Notes: a model not told the origin generated them from the letters alone. DNA of 32,717 bases from Nitrosomonas sp. (GCA_008015595.1 SSFW01000042.1:1-32717), one strand, 5' to 3'; numbered from the stretch's first letter, positions 7,062-17,429 are shown. Program-made: numbers and translations.

Positions 7062-7208
7062 GTCAATTCTGATTAAAGGTTTCTTCCCAGGTGCGAAGTG
7101 CTGTGAGTGTCATTGGTAATTTTACTTTTTATACCTTCTCTGCGTAAATCAAATTGGATGTGGCGTCTGTAACTCATTGTGTAGATTGAAAAGATTAATT
7201 GTTTTTGC

Positions 7209-7237
7209 TTGACGTAGTATTTTTTTTTAATTAGAGT
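7209..7237 (+). promoter_or_regulatory. Sigma-70-like promoter of the dcw cluster
   Basis: TTGACG (7209-7214) and TAGAGT (7232-7237) are separated by 17 bases rich in T. The -35 matches five of six consensus bases and the -10 four of six. It lies about 90 bases upstream of mraZ, and the GTGG boxes begin at its -10 element, as expected for autorepression. Confidence 0.6.
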
Positions 7238-7302
7238 GGATAAAAGTGGGTTATTAGGGTAATTATGTGGTAGATTGTGGGGTAAAATTAGATCAATGTG
7301 GG
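7236..7302 (+). promoter_or_regulatory. MraZ operator: ladder of GTGG boxes
   Basis: GTGGA (7236), GTGGG (7246), GTGGT (7267), GTGGG (7277) and GTGGG (7298) lie 10, 21, 10 and 21 bases apart, with a degenerate AGGGT at 7256 filling the first gap. MraZ of E. coli and Mycoplasma is known to bind direct repeats of this kind about one helical turn apart in front of its own gene. The boxes overlap and follow the promoter -10, so bound MraZ should repress the cluster. Confidence 0.75.
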
Positions 7303-7326
7303 CGATGAGTATAAAAATGGAGTGAT

Positions 7327-7776
7327 ATGTTTCGTGGCGTTACACCGCTTAGTCTTGATAGCAAAGGAAGATTTGCTGTTCCAGCGAAATATCATGATGT
7401 GCTGAAATCAAGCTGTGACAATCGGTTAGTCATAACGGTCGATTCTCCTAAATGCCTACTCATTTATCCCCAGCCAGTATGGGAACCTATTGAAAAACGG
7501 TTATTGACAGGTCTTTCAAGTTTTAACCCCAAGATCCGGGCTATGCAGCGACTGCTTGTGGGAAATGCGTGTGATGTGGCAATGGATAATGCAGGAAGAC
7601 TATTGGTGGTTGCGCAGCTAAGACAATTTGTTGGGTTAGTAAAAGATGTTGTGCTAGTAGGGCAGGGAGAAAAATTCGAGCTATGGGATGCTGAGAAATG
7701 GAATCAAGAAATTGAAACAGCGCTTGAGTTTAAAGATGGCGATATGCCACCAGAGTTAGAAGGTTTTTCTTTGTAA
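7327..7776 (+). CDS. mraZ: Transcriptional regulator MraZ
   Basis: This 149-residue protein has two SpoVT/AbrB-like halves. The first begins MFRGVTPLSLDSKGRFAVPAKY (1-22). The second contains CDVAMDNAGRLLVVAQLRQF (about 82-101). Each carries the D-x-x-G-R loop used for DNA binding. MraZ forms ring-shaped oligomers that bind the repeats upstream of its own gene and repress the dcw cluster. It is the first gene of the cluster, 11 bases upstream of rsmH. GGAG lies 4 nt before the ATG. Confidence 0.96.
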   Translation: MFRGVTPLSLDSKGRFAVPAKYHDVLKSSCDNRLVITVDSPKCLLIYPQPVWEPIEKRLLTGLSSFNPKIRAMQRLLVGNACDVAMDNAGRLLVVAQLRQFVGLVKDVVLVGQGEKFELWDAEKWNQEIETALEFKDGDMPPELEGFSL

Positions 7777-7787
7777 GCGGTGCCTCT

Positions 7788-8735
7788 GTGCATTTGCCAG
7801 TATTGCTTAACGAAGCGATTAACGCGCTGGCAATTAAGGAAGATGGCATCTATGTGGATGGTACTTTTGGTTACGGGGGGCATAGCCAGTCAATTCTTCA
7901 GCATCTAGGCCAGAGAGGAAGATTGGTCGCGTTTGATAAGGATTTAAGCGCTATCGATAGAGCACAATCAATCAATGATGATCGATTCCAGGCTATCCAT
8001 AGCAGCTTTGCAAAAATGCAGGAAGTTTTGCATGAGCTAAGAATCGAGCGGGTTGATGGGATTTTATTAGATTTAGGGGTTTCATCGTTACAGATCGATG
8101 AAGGAGCGCGCGGATTTAGTTTCCGGAGTAATGGGCCCCTAGATATGCGCATGAATACGAATATTGGGCAAACCGCAGAACAGTGGCTGCAATCGGTAAC
8201 CGAAACACAATTAGAAGAGGTAATCAGAAATTATGGCGAAGAACGGCATGCTCGGAAGATTGCAAGAGCAGTTGTTATGGCAAGAGCGAAATACCCGATA
8301 TCTACCACGTTTCAGCTTGCCGAAATTATTACAGAGGTCATGCGCACGGGTGGGTATCAGCATGGGGGTAAGCAGCATCCGGCGACACGGACCTTTCAGG
8401 CAATTAGGATTCATCTCAACCAAGAACTTGAGGAGCTTTCGTTAGTATTACCGCAATGTGTTGAGCTGCTGAATCCCAAAGGAAGGTTGGTAGTGATTAG
8501 TTTTCATTCCTTGGAAGACAGAATTGTGAAGCGTTTTATGCGAGCAAAAGCAAATCCAGAGGGTAATTTGCCAAGAAAGATTCCGTTGACTTCAAAGGAA
8601 GTTCAAGAATTGATTCATCGAGAGGTGCTGTTGATAGGCGATGCCCTAAAGCCTACAAGCATTGAGATTGCAAGAAATCCGCGTGCTAGAAGTGCTGTTA
8701 TGCGTGTTGCGGAAAAATTAAAGAACGGGAGGTGA
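7788..8735 (+). CDS. rsmH: 16S rRNA (cytosine-1402-N4) methyltransferase RsmH (MraW)
   Basis: This 315-residue SAM-dependent methyltransferase modifies C1402 in the 16S rRNA decoding site. The SAM-binding motif is YVDGTFGYGGHSQSIL (about 22-37). LLDLGVSSLQID (about 92-104) and RGFSFRSNGPLDMRM (about 107-122) are the family signatures, and VVISFHSLEDRIVKRF is the C-terminal motif. The start is a GTG with no strong ribosome binding site, 11 bases after mraZ, so it is probably coupled to it. Its stop (TGA at 8733) sits one base before the ftsL ATG. Confidence 0.96.
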   Translation: MHLPVLLNEAINALAIKEDGIYVDGTFGYGGHSQSILQHLGQRGRLVAFDKDLSAIDRAQSINDDRFQAIHSSFAKMQEVLHELRIERVDGILLDLGVSSLQIDEGARGFSFRSNGPLDMRMNTNIGQTAEQWLQSVTETQLEEVIRNYGEERHARKIARAVVMARAKYPISTTFQLAEIITEVMRTGGYQHGGKQHPATRTFQAIRIHLNQELEELSLVLPQCVELLNPKGRLVVISFHSLEDRIVKRFMRAKANPEGNLPRKIPLTSKEVQELIHREVLLIGDALKPTSIEIARNPRARSAVMRVAEKLKNGR

Positions 8736-8736
8736 A

Positions 8737-9012
8737 ATGATTAAGCTCAACATTTTGCTGGTATTGATACTCATTTTTTCGGGGCTAGGTGTCGTGACAG
8801 CGCAGCATGAGACGAGAAAGCTTGTCATTTCACTTGAGAAAGAGCACAACTTAACTGATCAGCTTGCAATCGAGCGTAATCAATTGTTAATTGAGCAGCG
8901 CACATGGGCAATGCCTGGTTATGTTGAAAAAATTGCCAAAAATAAACTCGATATGATTGCGCCTTCATCGAGCCATATTACGGTTATTACTCCCGATCAT
9001 GTTTTAAATTGA
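8737..9012 (+). CDS. ftsL: Cell division protein FtsL
   Basis: This 91-residue bitopic membrane protein has one N-terminal transmembrane helix (about 3-21, LNILLVLILIFSGLGVVTA). A periplasmic coiled-coil stretch follows (HETRKLVISLEKEHNLTDQL...). It acts with FtsB and FtsQ to activate FtsW/FtsI at the septum. The sequence is poorly conserved, as is usual for FtsL; the position between rsmH and ftsI is the main support. GGGAGG overlaps the end of rsmH and serves as its ribosome binding site. ftsB is not in this window. Confidence 0.9.
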   Translation: MIKLNILLVLILIFSGLGVVTAQHETRKLVISLEKEHNLTDQLAIERNQLLIEQRTWAMPGYVEKIAKNKLDMIAPSSSHITVITPDHVLN

Positions 9013-9036
9013 GCTAAGCCAATCGATGGGTGATTA

Positions 9037-10770
9037 ATGATGAGATATCAAACAGCGGCTACAGCAATTTATTTACCAGTTTGGCGTTCACGGTTTCTGA
9101 TCATTGTGCTTTTATTGAGCTTAATAGCCCTATCAGGACGTGCAATCTATTTACAGAGCTTAAATAAAGACTTTTTAAAGCAGCAGGGGGAGTCGAGGTA
9201 CAGTCGAGTCGTAGAATTAAACGCACAGCGTGGAAAAATTACCGATCGTAATGGTGAGATTTTAGCAATTAGTGCGCCTGTAAAATCCGTATGGGTCGAT
9301 CCCCAACAGCTTAATGTGACTTCCGATCAATTAATAAAGTTAGCTCAAATATTAGAAGTTGATGTTGCAGAGATTCATAAACGAATTTCAGATAAGGATA
9401 AACGCTTCGTTTATTTGAAACGCCAATTACCTCCTGAAACTGCAGAAAATATCGCGGACTTAAACATTAAAGGCCTCTATCTCAAAAGAGAATTTTATCG
9501 ATATTATCCGACAGGTGAGATGGCAGCTCATGTCCTCGGTTTTACAGATATCGATGGAAAAGGGCAGGAAGGAGTTGAGCTGGGTTGGGAAGGAATTTTG
9601 ACAGGGAAGCATGGCAGCAGGCGTGTCATTAAAGATCGCATCGGTCGAGTTGTGGAAAATGTTGAAAGAATTCGATCGCCTCAGCCTGGTCAGAATTTAG
9701 TCTTATCGATTGACAGTAAAATTCAATATCTTGCACATCGAGAATTAAAGCAAGCGGTAGAATCCCACCGTGCTAAAGCAGGGAGTGTGATTATACTGGA
9801 TGCGCAAACCGGCGAAGTGTTAGCGCTCGCTAATTACCCTACCTATAATCCTAATCAACGTTCTTCTATCCGCAAGGAAAGCTTACGTAACCGTGCATTC
9901 GTCGATACATTCGAGCCGGGATCAACTTTGAAGCCTTTTGCAGTATCCATTGCCATGGAGACCGGCAAAATCAAACCGACTTCGCTATTAGAAACAGCAC
10001 CTGGTTTTCTTAAGGTAGGGAAAGCGACGATTCGGGATGTCCGAAATAAAGGGGCGTTATCGGTATCACAAGTGATTCAAGAGTCAAGTAATGTAGGAAC
10101 TGCAAAAATTGCATTGATGCTTCCACCCAAAACATTTTGGGAAATGCTTAGTCAATCTGGTTTTGGTACTTCAACCGGATCTGGATTTCCAGGGGAGGTC
10201 AATGGGGTATTGCGGCCCTATCAGAAATGGAAGCCGATTGAACAAGTTACAATGTCCTATGGCCACGGTATTTCGGTTAATTTAATGCAGCTTGCTCGCG
10301 CCTATACTATTTTTGCATCAGGAGGTGAATTAAAACCGATATCTTTGCTTAAAAGGCATTCTTCAGTGCTTGGTCAGCGTGTTTTGTCCATTGAAACGGC
10401 AAATGCGATGAGTGGCATGCTAGAGGCCGCAGTACAAACAAAAGGAACCGGTTTAAAAGCTCAGGTGAGCGGTTATCGAGTAGCAGGTAAGACGGGGACT
10501 GCGCATAAGCGTCTCGAAAACAAAAAAGGCTATGCTGCAGATCGATATATTTCGACGTTTGCAGGCTATGCGCCGGTATCTAATCCAAGATTAGTCGTTG
10601 CTGTCATGATCGATGAGCCATCTGCCGGTCAATATTTTGGAGGTGCCGTTGCTGCACCGCTCTTCAGTGAGGTGATGGCAGCTGCTTTATGGCAACTCAA
10701 TGTTCCTCGTGATGCCCCAGGAAATATAGTGAGTTCTCCTTTGCCAGTGAAATTTAAGGAGGAGGGATGA
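9037..10770 (+). CDS. ftsI: Septal peptidoglycan transpeptidase FtsI (PBP3)
   Basis: This 577-residue class B penicillin-binding protein cross-links septal peptidoglycan. It has an N-terminal transmembrane helix (about 20-38), a pedestal domain starting at NAQRGKITDRNGEILA (62-77), and a transpeptidase domain with the three active-site motifs. These are SxxK at S296-TLK299, SSN at 350-352 and KTG at 485-487. It partners with FtsW. It starts at a double ATG 24 bases after ftsL and overlaps murE by 4 bases (ATGA). Confidence 0.97.
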   Translation: MMRYQTAATAIYLPVWRSRFLIIVLLLSLIALSGRAIYLQSLNKDFLKQQGESRYSRVVELNAQRGKITDRNGEILAISAPVKSVWVDPQQLNVTSDQLIKLAQILEVDVAEIHKRISDKDKRFVYLKRQLPPETAENIADLNIKGLYLKREFYRYYPTGEMAAHVLGFTDIDGKGQEGVELGWEGILTGKHGSRRVIKDRIGRVVENVERIRSPQPGQNLVLSIDSKIQYLAHRELKQAVESHRAKAGSVIILDAQTGEVLALANYPTYNPNQRSSIRKESLRNRAFVDTFEPGSTLKPFAVSIAMETGKIKPTSLLETAPGFLKVGKATIRDVRNKGALSVSQVIQESSNVGTAKIALMLPPKTFWEMLSQSGFGTSTGSGFPGEVNGVLRPYQKWKPIEQVTMSYGHGISVNLMQLARAYTIFASGGELKPISLLKRHSSVLGQRVLSIETANAMSGMLEAAVQTKGTGLKAQVSGYRVAGKTGTAHKRLENKKGYAADRYISTFAGYAPVSNPRLVVAVMIDEPSAGQYFGGAVAAPLFSEVMAAALWQLNVPRDAPGNIVSSPLPVKFKEEG

Positions 10771-12329
10771 GTTCTTTAATCTCATGGAAGTCCGATGAGC
10801 TTCTTGTAGATCGCATTCTTGCTGAGCTCAATGTGCCAATTAAGCGACTAGTAACTGATTATCGTCACATTAAAGCAGGAAATACTTTTCTAGCTTATGC
10901 GGGGGATCGTTATGATGCGCGTTCTGATATAGCTAAAGTGATTGCTGCAGGTGCAAATGCTGTAATTTGGGAGAAGCAGCAATTTTCATGGAATCCAGAG
11001 TGGGTTATCCCAAATTGTGCGGTATTAGATCTCAAAGAAAAGGCAGGGTTGATCTCAAGTCGAGTGTATGGGAACCCTTCGCGTCACCTGTGGCTCGTTG
11101 GTTTTACTGGAACTAATGGAAAAACATCGTGTAGTCACTGGTATGCTGAGGCAATGACGATGCTTGGGAAAAAAACAGCAGTAATTGGTACGTTAGGGAA
11201 TGGTTTCCTACAGGATCTGAAATATACTGCTAATACAACGCCTGATGCTGTTTTGCTGCAGGAAACGCTAGCAAGTTGTTTAAAAGAAGGTGCGCAAAAT
11301 TTAGCGATTGAGGTATCTTCTCATGGTCTCGTTCAAGGGCGTGTCAATGGTTGCGAGTTCGCAGTAGCAGTGCTGACTAATTTGTCCCGAGATCACTTGG
11401 ATTACCATAAAAATATGGATGAGTATGCTGCGGCAAAAGCCAAACTATTTTTCTGGCCAAATCTCAAATGTGCAGTATTGAACCTCGATGATGTTTTTGG
11501 TATTGAACTCGTTCAGCAGATTGGAAAAAGGGATCTGCAAATTATCGGTTATGGTTTTAACCAATCAATCGATTTAAAACTAAATCAAGGAAATCTGCGA
11601 GTACTTAGTGGCAATAATTTACAAGCGACCATTGATGGTCTGGAATTTGATGTTGAATTTGAGCACGAGAAAGCGCATATCAAGACTACATTATTCAGTC
11701 GATTTAATGCCAATAATCTATTAGCAGTCATTGCTTCTCTCATAGCGAGCGGTGTTAATTTGCAGGATGCGGTTGCAGTCCTGTCACGTTTAAAGCCCGT
11801 CCCAGGTAGAATGGAAAAATTTGGTGGGGGAGCTCAGCCAACGGTGATTGTCGATTATGCCCATACACCGGATGCCCTTGAAAAAGTGTTAACTGGGTTG
11901 CGTGAGACATTAGTGAATAGTCATTTTAAACAAAAACCTCATTCTAGAAAAGCTAGATTGATCTGTGTATTTGGATGTGGTGGGGATCGAGATCGGGGTA
12001 AGAGACCGATTGCTGGGGGTATCGTAACGCGTTTAGCGGATCAGGTTATCGTAACCAGTGATAATCCCCGTAACGAGGAGGCACGCGATATTATCAATGA
12101 GATCGTGGCCGGTACTCGATACCAGAATTATATAATCGAAGAAGATCGTGCTTCTGCAATTTATCAGGCGATTCATAATGCACATAAGAACGATATTGTG
12201 CTAATTGCTGGAAAAGGCGCTGAAGCATACCAAGAGATTAAAGGTAAGCGATTGCCATTTGACGACCGTGAAGTTACCCAACAAGTACTTCACGATTTAG
12301 CGAATATGAAAATGCGAGCACGCAGATGA
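10767..12329 (+). CDS. murE: UDP-MurNAc-tripeptide ligase MurE
   Basis: This 520-residue cytoplasmic Mur ligase adds the third residue to UDP-MurNAc-L-Ala-D-Glu. The ATP-binding loop is GFTGTNGKTS (112-121). The lysine expected to be carbamylated lies in AAAKAKLF (near 224). The motif DNPR at 432-435 is the meso-diaminopimelate-specific signature, so the enzyme should add meso-DAP rather than lysine, as in Gram-negative cells. It overlaps ftsI and murF by 4 bases each. A slightly longer loop around 385-397 (NSHFKQKPHSRKAR) precedes the RLICVFGCGGDRDRGKR motif. Confidence 0.97.
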   Translation: MSSLISWKSDELLVDRILAELNVPIKRLVTDYRHIKAGNTFLAYAGDRYDARSDIAKVIAAGANAVIWEKQQFSWNPEWVIPNCAVLDLKEKAGLISSRVYGNPSRHLWLVGFTGTNGKTSCSHWYAEAMTMLGKKTAVIGTLGNGFLQDLKYTANTTPDAVLLQETLASCLKEGAQNLAIEVSSHGLVQGRVNGCEFAVAVLTNLSRDHLDYHKNMDEYAAAKAKLFFWPNLKCAVLNLDDVFGIELVQQIGKRDLQIIGYGFNQSIDLKLNQGNLRVLSGNNLQATIDGLEFDVEFEHEKAHIKTTLFSRFNANNLLAVIASLIASGVNLQDAVAVLSRLKPVPGRMEKFGGGAQPTVIVDYAHTPDALEKVLTGLRETLVNSHFKQKPHSRKARLICVFGCGGDRDRGKRPIAGGIVTRLADQVIVTSDNPRNEEARDIINEIVAGTRYQNYIIEEDRASAIYQAIHNAHKNDIVLIAGKGAEAYQEIKGKRLPFDDREVTQQVLHDLANMKMRARR

Positions 12330-13711
12330 TGACTGTTCAAGAGGCTGCTCGCATGCTGAATGCTGATTGGCATGGCGATGACCTCGTGTTTGGTGATGTC
12401 AGTACTGACAGCCGTCAAATTAAAGCAGGTGATTTGTTTGTGGCATTATCGGGTGATCGATTTGATGGACATGATTATATTGGTGACACAATCGAGCGAG
12501 GTGCCGTTGCAGCCCTAGTTGCAAGAGAGATCAAAAAAACCAAATTGCCGCAACATTTCGGATGGATACACGTTGCTGATACTCGACTGGCGCTAGGGAA
12601 ATTGGCGTCTCAATGGCGTGATCGATTTTCATTCCCATTGGTGGCTGTGACAGGAAGTAATGGAAAAACGACGGTCAAAGAAATGATTGCGTCTATTTTT
12701 ACTAAGGCGGCTTCCCGTCAATCTAATTTTACTACCGATGCTTCGATTGATCAGGTGTTAGCGACAATCGGTAATCTTAACAATGATATTGGCGTCCCAC
12801 TTACTTTACTAAGACTTCGACAACATCACGTTTATGCAGTAGTAGAAATGGGGATGAATCATGCCGGAGAAATTGCTTATTTAACGCAGTTAGCAAAACC
12901 CGATATTGCAGTGATTACCAATGCCGGTGCCGCCCATATCGAAGGATTAGGCTCGATTGAATTGGTTGCGCATGCGAAGGGCGAAATTTTTCAGGGCTTA
13001 GATAAGTCAGGCGTAGCCATCATTAATGCAGATGACAAATATGCACAGCTTTGGTATCAACTAGCAGGTAATCGCCAGATAATAAGTTTTGGAATGAATG
13101 CAAAAGCTCAGATTAGAGCGGATTGCCACCTGCTAGCATCGAGTAATAAGTGGATCTTAAAATTTCCAAAGGAAGAAAGTGAGATCGAACTACAAGTACT
13201 CGGACAACATAATGTAATGAATGCATTGGCTGCAGCTGCTGCAGCGTTAGGTGCTGGAGTCAGTGAGCAAGTTATTATTGAAGGTTTGTCGGCATTTAGT
13301 GGCGTGAAAGGTCGTATGCAGAAAAAAAGTGGATTGCATCAAGCAACTTTGATTGATGATACTTATAATGCAAATCCCGCATCCGTTAGTGCAGCACTTT
13401 CAGTTTTAGCGCATTTATCTGGAAGAAAAATATTCGTGTTGGGTGATATGGGTGAGCTTGGTGTTGGGGGTGCTGATCTTCATCGGAAAATCGGTGAGGA
13501 AGCAAGCCGAGCAGGTATTGAAAAATTACTTGCGCTGGGTGAATTGAGTGTGAATGCGGCAGAAGGGTTTGGAAAAGGAGCCATGCATTTTTCCAATATC
13601 GATGAGTTATTAGAAGAAGCTGAAAAATTATTGGATCACAATGTCACAATGCTAGTTAAGGGTTCTCGCTTTATGAAAATGGAGCGAGTCATTCAGCGAT
13701 TTGAAGTGTGA
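12326..13711 (+). CDS. murF: UDP-MurNAc-tripeptide--D-alanyl-D-alanine ligase MurF
   Basis: This 461-residue ligase adds D-Ala-D-Ala to complete the UDP-MurNAc-pentapeptide. The N-terminal domain reads VSTDSRQIKAGDLFVAL (about 25-41). The ATP loop is [14 protein letters not shown] (107-120). DDTYNANPASVSAAL and VLGDMGELG are the family's C-terminal signatures. It acts after MurE and uses the D-Ala-D-Ala made by the Ddl encoded downstream. It overlaps murE by 4 bases; a 63-base gap follows before mraY, the largest between murE and murC. Confidence 0.97.
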   Translation: MMTVQEAARMLNADWHGDDLVFGDVSTDSRQIKAGDLFVALSGDRFDGHDYIGDTIERGAVAALVAREIKKTKLPQHFGWIHVADTRLALGKLASQWRDRFSFPLVAVTGSNGKTTVKEMIASIFTKAASRQSNFTTDASIDQVLATIGNLNNDIGVPLTLLRLRQHHVYAVVEMGMNHAGEIAYLTQLAKPDIAVITNAGAAHIEGLGSIELVAHAKGEIFQGLDKSGVAIINADDKYAQLWYQLAGNRQIISFGMNAKAQIRADCHLLASSNKWILKFPKEESEIELQVLGQHNVMNALAAAAAALGAGVSEQVIIEGLSAFSGVKGRMQKKSGLHQATLIDDTYNANPASVSAALSVLAHLSGRKIFVLGDMGELGVGGADLHRKIGEEASRAGIEKLLALGELSVNAAEGFGKGAMHFSNIDELLEEAEKLLDHNVTMLVKGSRFMKMERVIQRFEV

Positions 13712-13742
13712 CATTGACTTGCTTAACAAAGGTTAAATACGC

Positions 13743-13762
13743 GTGATCAAAACGGAGATCAC
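13743..13762 (+). other. Small hairpin in the murF-mraY gap
   Basis: GTGATC (13743-13748) and GATCAC (13757-13762) form a 6-bp stem with an 8-nt loop just before the AAGGA ribosome binding site of mraY (13765-13769). It could influence mraY translation or transcript processing, or may be chance. Confidence 0.3.
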
Positions 13763-13774
13763 ATAAGGATAAAA

Positions 13775-14860
13775 ATGCTGTTACTCATTGCTCAATGGAT
13801 TGCACAAGATGTTCGTGTTTTTAATGTTTTCAACTATATAACATTACGGACGGTATTGGCTGTATTGACAGCATTGGTGATATCTTTTGTTATTGGACCG
13901 GCAATGATACGTAAATTAACAGCCTACAAGATTGGGCAATCAATTCGTGAAGACGGGCCCCAGTCTCATTTGGTTAAAGCAGGCACTCCAACAATGGGTG
14001 GTGCTTTAATTTTGACGTCGATCGTCATTACCATATTACTATGGGCGGATTTAACGAACCCTTACATCTGGGTCGTTTTACTGACGACATTGGGATTCGG
14101 TGTCATTGGTTGGGTGGATGATTATCGGAAGGTCGTGCATCGCAATTCTAAAGGTCTTTCGGCCGCAGCTAAATTTTTCTGGCAATCCGTAATCGCGTGC
14201 TGCGTTGCAGCCTATCTTTATTGGATTGCAGACACTCCTGAGCAAACCAATATGATCGTTCCCTTTTTTAAGGAGGTTGCGATTCCTTTAGGAATGGTCA
14301 CTTTTATCGTGCTCACTTATCTTGTTATTGTTGGAACGAGTAACGCAGTTAATTTGACAGATGGATTGGACGGCTTGGCTATTATGCCAACTGTCATGAT
14401 CAGTGGTGCATTAGCTATCTTTGCCTACGTAACAGGGCATATCGTTTTTGCAAAATATCTGGGTATTCCTTATATTCAGAATGTGGGCGAGCTTGCAGTT
14501 TTCTGTGGAGCATTAGCGGGTGCTGGCCTGGCTTTTCTTTGGTTTAACACTTACCCAGCTGAAGTTTTTATGGGCGATGTGGGAGCGTTATCCCTTGGAG
14601 CCGCGCTAGGTGTGATTACAGTTATTGTTCGCCAAGAGATTGTTTTAGTGATTATGGGCGGGGTGTTTGTTGCAGAAGCTATGTCGGTCATGCTACAAGT
14701 AGCCTCTTTTAAGCTCCGAGGTAAAAGAATTTTTCGTATGGCCCCGATTCATCATCATTTTGAATTGAAAGGGTGGAAGGAGAATCAGGTTGTTGTTCGA
14801 TTTTGGATTATTACTTTAATTTTAGTTCTATTAGGGCTCTCGACGCTTAAATTACGATGA
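13775..14860 (+). CDS. mraY: Phospho-N-acetylmuramoyl-pentapeptide transferase MraY
   Basis: This 361-residue polytopic inner-membrane enzyme transfers phospho-MurNAc-pentapeptide to undecaprenyl phosphate, making lipid I. The conserved active-site pieces are all present: DDYRK (115-119), NLTDGLDGL (193-201, with Asp196 and Asp199), FMGDVG (265-270, Asp268), and the HHH loop [11 protein letters not shown] (324-334). About ten hydrophobic helices can be seen. AAGGA lies 5 nt upstream of the ATG. It overlaps murD by 4 bases. Confidence 0.98.
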   Translation: MLLLIAQWIAQDVRVFNVFNYITLRTVLAVLTALVISFVIGPAMIRKLTAYKIGQSIREDGPQSHLVKAGTPTMGGALILTSIVITILLWADLTNPYIWVVLLTTLGFGVIGWVDDYRKVVHRNSKGLSAAAKFFWQSVIACCVAAYLYWIADTPEQTNMIVPFFKEVAIPLGMVTFIVLTYLVIVGTSNAVNLTDGLDGLAIMPTVMISGALAIFAYVTGHIVFAKYLGIPYIQNVGELAVFCGALAGAGLAFLWFNTYPAEVFMGDVGALSLGAALGVITVIVRQEIVLVIMGGVFVAEAMSVMLQVASFKLRGKRIFRMAPIHHHFELKGWKENQVVVRFWIITLILVLLGLSTLKLR

Positions 14861-16272
14861 TTTTCCATGAAAAAAAGGTTCTAGTTCTGGGGTCAGGTGA
14901 GACAGGAATCTCCATGGTTAAATGGCTTTCATATTTAGGAGCGCACTTATCGCTTGCCGATAGTCGCGCTAGCCCACCCAATCAAAATTTCTTGGATGAT
15001 TTTATCCCTCACCAGAAAAGGTTTTCTGGTCATTTTGACCTGAAGTTACTAGAAAATATTGATGCGATCGCAATTAGCCCTGGAGTTCCGCTAGCAGAAG
15101 CTTTTGTGCAAGAAGCTATTAAGCGTAATGTCCCTGTATTCGGTGATATTGAGTTATTTGCTCTAGCACTGAACCAGCTAAATCAACCGAAACCGATTAT
15201 CCTTGCCATTACAGGCTCCAATGGAAAAACGACTGTAACGAGCATGGTGGGTGACATGGTAAAAGCGGCTGGATGGGATGTGGAAGTCGCTGGAAACATT
15301 GGACCTGCTGTATTAAAAGTCTTACTGCAGCGACTTTCTACCAAAGGACTACCGCAATGCTGGGTACTTGAATTATCCAGCTTCCAACTTGAAACGACCC
15401 AAACACTTTTTGCTAATAGCGCAGTTGTACTGAATATTAGCGAAGACCATTTTGATCGCTATGATGGCCTAGATGACTATGCTGCTGCAAAAGCAAGAAT
15501 TTTTATTGGCGGCACTCATAGTACGCAGATTCTTAATCGGGATGATCCAAACGTGCTTGCAATGGCGTTGCCTGATAAAAAGCAAGTGACTTTCGGTTTG
15601 AGTAAACCAAGCCGAGACGTCGATTTTGGTTTGCTGGAGTTTGGTTCTGCTTTATGGTTAGTTGAGGGAAAAAGGCAGCTTCTGAAAGCAGATATGCTAA
15701 AAATTCCTGGCATGCATAATGTGGCTAATGCGCTGGTAGCATTGGCACTGTGTCGTTCGGTAGGGTTACCGCATGAACCTTTAGTCGATGCTTTACTGAA
15801 ATTTAGAGGATTGCCTCATCGGATGCAGAAAATTGCAACCATACAAGGGGTTGATTATTACGATGATTCTAAAAGTACCAATGTCGGTTCTGCCATCGCA
15901 GCATTAAATGGGATGAAAGGCAATATTGTGTTAATTGCGGGAGGGGATGGGAAAGGGCAGGATTTCTCACCTTTAATTGAACCCATTAAACAATACGTTC
16001 GAGCGCTTGTGCTACTGGGGCGAGACGCAGAAAAAATAAGCCAGGCTATCAAAGGAGCTGCTAAACCGATTCATCATGTATCGACGATGGAAGATGCGGT
16101 GCGGTTGAGCTTTTTATTGGCCAAACCGAACGATATGGTTTTGCTTTCTCCAGCTTGTGCAAGTCTTGATATGTTTAGAAATTATATTCATCGCGCCGAG
16201 GTTTTTACTGTGGCGGTTAAAGAATTAGAGAGTAAAGGTATTTCATTAGTTGAGAGCAGCCCTAGCCTATGA
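14857..16272 (+). CDS. murD: UDP-MurNAc-L-alanine--D-glutamate ligase MurD
   Basis: This 471-residue cytoplasmic Mur ligase adds D-glutamate to UDP-MurNAc-L-Ala. It begins with the Rossmann-like [17 protein letters not shown] (8-24). The ATP loop is [13 protein letters not shown] (118-130). [12 protein letters not shown] lies in the central domain. The C-terminal domain has [11 protein letters not shown]. It overlaps mraY and ftsW by 4 bases. It looks like the normal D-Glu enzyme. This matters because a MurL-like gene lies at the right edge of the window, and the known MurL pathway uses a different ligase, MurD2. Confidence 0.97.
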   Translation: MIFHEKKVLVLGSGETGISMVKWLSYLGAHLSLADSRASPPNQNFLDDFIPHQKRFSGHFDLKLLENIDAIAISPGVPLAEAFVQEAIKRNVPVFGDIELFALALNQLNQPKPIILAITGSNGKTTVTSMVGDMVKAAGWDVEVAGNIGPAVLKVLLQRLSTKGLPQCWVLELSSFQLETTQTLFANSAVVLNISEDHFDRYDGLDDYAAAKARIFIGGTHSTQILNRDDPNVLAMALPDKKQVTFGLSKPSRDVDFGLLEFGSALWLVEGKRQLLKADMLKIPGMHNVANALVALALCRSVGLPHEPLVDALLKFRGLPHRMQKIATIQGVDYYDDSKSTNVGSAIAALNGMKGNIVLIAGGDGKGQDFSPLIEPIKQYVRALVLLGRDAEKISQAIKGAAKPIHHVSTMEDAVRLSFLLAKPNDMVLLSPACASLDMFRNYIHRAEVFTVAVKELESKGISLVESSPSL

Positions 16273-17429
16273 TTGTCCAACCAACCATTAATCGACAAAA
16301 ATTTGCAGCCACATCGGATTATTATCTCATTGGATCAGTATTGGCATTGATAAGCCTCGGCTTAATTATGATTTATTCTGCATCCATCGCAATTGCTGAA
16401 TCAGAGTATGGGGAAGCAGGTTCTTTTCATTACTTAACTCGACATGCCAGCTATATCATCATCGGCTTGATATTAGGTTCTATTGCATTTCAAATTCCTA
16501 CTCGAGTGTGGCGAACGCTTGTTCCCTATTTGTTTTTAGGTGGAGTTGCCTTACTCATTTTAGTCCTGATTCCTGGAATCGGACGTGAAGTTAATGGGAG
16601 TCAACGGTGGATATCGCTCGTTATCGTCAATTTTCAGCCATCAGAACTCATGAAGCTGTTGATGATTCTTTATGTATCAGATTATGTAGTACGCAAATCC
16701 CTATATCTTAATGATCTTCGAAGAGGTTTTTTACCTTTATGGCTTGTTATTGGGGTAGTCGGTGTATTGTTACTACGCGAGCCTGATTATGGTGCTTTTG
16801 TCGTCATTACATCGATTGCAGTGGTTATCATGTTCCTTGGAGGAATGAGTCTTAAGCTATTTGCGGGATTGGCAAGTATTTTGGTAATCGGTCTGGTGTT
16901 ATTAGTGTTATTTGAACCTTATCGGATGGACCGTATCATTGCCTTTATGGATCCTTGGGCTGATCCATTCGGTAAAGGTTATCAATTAAGCCATGCATTA
17001 ATTGCTTTTGGTCGAGGAGAATGGTTTGGCGTTGGATTGGGTGGAAGTGTAGAGAAACTTTTTTACTTACCTGAAGCGCATACAGACTTTTTACTCGCGG
17101 TACTTGCCGAAGAATTAGGTTTTATCGGCGTAATGGTTGTAATGATGTTATTTGCTTGCTTATTAATAAGGGCCTATCAAATTGGGCGTTTAGCAGCTTC
17201 ACTGGAAAACTATTTCTCGGCTTTGGTTGCTCAAGGAATCGGAATCTGGCTAGGACTCCAGGCGCTAATCAATATGGGGGTTAATATGGGGGTGTTGCCA
17301 ACGAAAGGATTAACGTTGCCATTGATGAGTTTCGGTGGAAGTAGCATCGTAGTGAGCTGTATTGCATTAGCCATTTTGTTGCGAATCGATAGCGAGAATC
17401 GCCAAAGAATTAGGGGAATGGCCGTATGA
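16269..17429 (+). CDS. ftsW: Septal peptidoglycan glycosyltransferase FtsW
   Basis: This 386-residue SEDS-family protein polymerises lipid II glycan strands at the septum with FtsI. About ten membrane helices are visible. Family motifs are [12 protein letters not shown] (about 110-121), [26 protein letters not shown], and [13 protein letters not shown] near the C-terminus. A 4-base overlap joins it to murD, and the murG gene follows after 34 bases. Confidence 0.97.
   Translation: MIVQPTINRQKFAATSDYYLIGSVLALISLGLIMIYSASIAIAESEYGEAGSFHYLTRHASYIIIGLILGSIAFQIPTRVWRTLVPYLFLGGVALLILVLIPGIGREVNGSQRWISLVIVNFQPSELMKLLMILYVSDYVVRKSLYLNDLRRGFLPLWLVIGVVGVLLLREPDYGAFVVITSIAVVIMFLGGMSLKLFAGLASILVIGLVLLVLFEPYRMDRIIAFMDPWADPFGKGYQLSHALIAFGRGEWFGVGLGGSVEKLFYLPEAHTDFLLAVLAEELGFIGVMVVMMLFACLLIRAYQIGRLAASLENYFSALVAQGIGIWLGLQALINMGVNMGVLPTKGLTLPLMSFGGSSIVVSCIALAILLRIDSENRQRIRGMAV

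Noticed and set aside
7063-7113. 16-codon minus-strand frame ending one base before alkA
   Set aside because: It is too short to call a gene. It may be a leader or chance and is only mentioned in the alkA entry.
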